This document shows, one piece after another, positions 4,901 to 5,420 of a stretch of DNA of 5,420 nucleotides. Source of the stretch: DATDYW01 sp036516995 (GTDB taxonomy: Bacteria > Patescibacteriota > Minisyncoccia > Phycocordibacterales > JAACPR01). The translations under genes and the position numbers were made by a program. The notes under the pieces were generated by a model. That model was not told where the DNA came from, did no database searches, and saw only the letters and a program-made list of their open reading frames with translations. The stretch's first letter is position 1. Each line of letters starts with the position of its first letter. The DNA lies in contig DATDYW010000062.1 of NCBI GenBank assembly GCA_036516995.1, positions 1 through 5,420 on the forward strand, given 5' to 3'.

Positions 4901-5420
4901 CGGCGAGACGTGCACGGACTTGAAACCCTCGTACGCGAGACCTTTTTTGTGAAGCTCGCCCCACGCCCACCACACGCTCTCGGTGTAGCCCGGGTCCATC
5001 GTCTTGTACGAGTGCTCCATATCAATCCAGCGGCCGAGTCGCGGCACGATGCGCTTCCACTCGGCGTCGTAGCGCAGCACCGAGGCGCGGGCGGCCTTGG
5101 CGAAGGCCGCGAGCCCTGCGCGCTCTACATCCGCCTTCGTCTTGAGGCCGAGCTCCTGCTGCACGAGCGTCTCGATGGGCACGCCGTGGCAGTCCCAGCC
5201 CCAGACGCGCGGCACGCGGTAGCCGCGCATCGTCAGGTAGCGCGGAATCGCATCCTTAACCGATGACGGCAGGACGTGGCCGAAGTGCGGCAGCCCTGTG
5301 GCGAACGGCGGGCCGTCGTAGAAGACGAGCTCGCCGCGGGGTGACGGGCGCTCGAGGCTGCGCTCGAAAATTCGCTTCTCCCGCCAGCGCGCCAAGGTTG
5401 CCTCTTCCCGAGGCACGACC
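1943..5420 (-). CDS. ileS: Isoleucyl-tRNA synthetase with an inserted histidine-phosphatase domain (5' end at the window edge)
   Basis: This class Ia enzyme charges tRNA-Ile with isoleucine in the cytoplasm. Numbering from the GTG at 5416 (1157 residues), the HIGH motif is HFGH at 44-47 in DGPPFATGLPHFGH, and WGWDCHG is at 72-78. The CP1 editing domain shows WTTTPWTLPGN (212-222) and GTGVVHIATGFGEDD (306-320). Core motifs are WSVSRARFWGTPLPIW (444-459), DTWFDSGSVPFAS (717-729) and DQTRGWFY (766-773), with KMSKS at 804-808. The anticodon-binding domain has SNWYLRRSRDRL (925-936), and the C-terminal part contains KARQPL (1019-1024). The pattern resembles the archaeal/eukaryal-type (ileS2-like) enzymes, and no C-terminal cysteine cluster for a zinc finger is seen. 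Residues about 481-690 are an extra histidine-phosphatase domain. The frame is open to the edge. Relatives usually have several more residues before the 'PREE' segment, so V at 5416 may be internal and the true start outside. No intrinsic terminator follows the stop. Confidence 0.95.
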   Translation of the reverse strand, partial: VVPREEATLARWREKRIFERSLERPSPRGELVFYDGPPFATGLPHFGHVLPSSVKDAIPRYLTMRGYRVPRVWGWDCHGVPIETLVQQELGLKTKADVERAGLAAFAKAARASVLRYDAEWKRIVPRLGRWIDMEHSYKTMDPGYTESVWWAWGELHKKGLAYEGFKSVHVSPALETPLSNFEVAQAYQDIDDLSVTVKLPIVGEPGVSLLAWTTTPWTLPGNVAVAVHPELEYAYVESEGSTYIVGVPLVEKVFGEKPHTVRKAVSGSTLVGRRYEPLFPECSAYPADKSKLWQVFAGNFVTAEDGTGVVHIATGFGEDDLQLGQREGLPVVQHVGIDGRMNAGIPELDGRQAKPAEDPAQTDVEVVKLLATRGKLFAKAKFRHSYPHCWRTGVPLLNYALSSWFVKVSAVREKLVKLNRGVRWVPESIGQARFGNWLAEAKDWSVSRARFWGTPLPIWKSASGKVRVVSSLAELRSLSRSANSYLVMRHGEAKNVTEGFVSRDDLVPAPLTEVGVAQVRRLAQTLSGKVDRIFASPLLRCRETAEIVRSVLGLSDEQVVVDRRLREIDAGGFAGGPISAYRDYFAKEPDPELARFTKRPIPDRSGQTAETLRDVRRRVGEFLYEVDRAHAGERILIVAHEYVVWMLEVVARGADDAGAAALKTEDDYVRTGEARELDFTPLPHDEEYALDFHRPYIDEIVLWENGEELRRIPDVFDTWFDSGSVPFASQGYPMSAERFAPASPIGRLFGARGKGFPAAFVAEGVDQTRGWFYTMMVLSGILFGRAPYERVVVNGTILAEDGRKMSKSLGNFPPVESVVDRYGADALRLALLGSPAVRGEDGLFSERGVDEVSKKIVQRLGNVLSFYAQSVGKNPPEAVLDSSATLDRWIVSRTAELAAEVTAGMEAYELDRAVRPLFAYADDLSNWYLRRSRDRLRDKDSAAQSTLRAVLLELAKLLAPFAPFLAEQLYLGAGGPLDSVHLENWPLLGKPDAAVLAGMFAARAAASLGLEARAKSGLKARQPLQTLVVKDGAIFKDRGLVEAVRDEVNVKEVKHDPSLPGPIDLDTALSQALRQEGFAREVMRLVQDARKKLGLATTDQVFLTIDGDKYAQEALEPYRAEILAKVNAKELRYNSIRTGGEILEANGYKISVGVSLE
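3347..3976 (-). other. Histidine-phosphatase (PGM/RHG-like) domain inserted in IleRS
   Basis: Residues about 481-690 of the IleRS have the full signature of the histidine phosphatase superfamily, branch 1. SYLVMRHGEAKN (484-495) holds R489 and the phospho-acceptor H490. PLTEVGVAQVRRLAQTL (510-525) is the usual 'LTe-G--Qa' helix. SPLLRCRETAEIV (536-548) holds R540. LREIDAGGFAGG (565-576) holds the acid E567. ILIVAHEYVVWMLEV (635-649) holds the second histidine, H640. All five catalytic-pocket positions expected of an active enzyme are present. The insert follows the 'SSLAELRSLS' segment and rejoins the synthetase at DFHRPYIDEIVL (691-702). The frame is continuous and base composition matches the flanks, so it is not a recent insertion or an assembly join. 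Its substrate cannot be read from the sequence. Confidence 0.9.

Overview
The window is GC-rich bacterial DNA with tightly spaced genes. It reads best as a chromosomal segment of a Candidate Phyla Radiation / Patescibacteria (Parcubacteria-like) organism, although no rRNA or other phylogenetic marker is present to prove this. The clues are an archaeal/eukaryal-type isoleucyl-tRNA synthetase, a short RecO without zinc-finger cysteines, and a compact RelE-type toxin-antitoxin pair whose antitoxin carries a 'YYGPF-T' C-terminal motif of the kind common in that group. The taxonomic call is inference.

Layout, left to right. (1) 1-176 is a leader region with a weak promoter candidate and an 8-bp hairpin. 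(2) 177-497 (+) encodes a 106-residue protein I do not recognise, with a strong Shine-Dalgarno sequence and a strong intrinsic terminator at 507-530. (3) 551-597 is a perfect 16-bp inverted repeat between convergent genes. (4) 602-1198 (-) is recO. (5) 1199-1436 is a 238-bp gap. It holds a good + strand sigma70-type promoter (TTGACG, 16 bp, TATTAT) followed by three consecutive hairpins, the last a textbook terminator ending near 1393. I interpret this as a small structured RNA of about 117 nt, or an attenuated leader. (6) 1437-1667 and about 1639-1899 (+) are an overlapping antitoxin/toxin pair. (7) 1900-1942 is a terminator followed by a heptameric T5CC repeat. (8) 1943 to the right edge (-) is ileS, with its N-terminus at or just beyond the edge.

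The two most notable points are these. First, the IleRS has a complete histidine-phosphatase (phosphoglycerate-mutase-like, RHG) domain inserted in its catalytic core between the 'WGTPLPIW' segment and the 'HRPYIDEIVL...DTWFDSGS' segment, with all expected catalytic residues present. Second, there is an apparent unannotated structured RNA between recO and the toxin-antitoxin genes. Its 5' hairpin begins at the predicted transcription start and is capped by a GCAA tetraloop.

Functionally the genes are a mixture: translation (ileS), recombinational repair (recO), a toxin-antitoxin module and an orphan. There is no evidence that they form one pathway. ileS and recO are both on the minus strand but are separated by oppositely oriented units, so they are probably independent transcripts.
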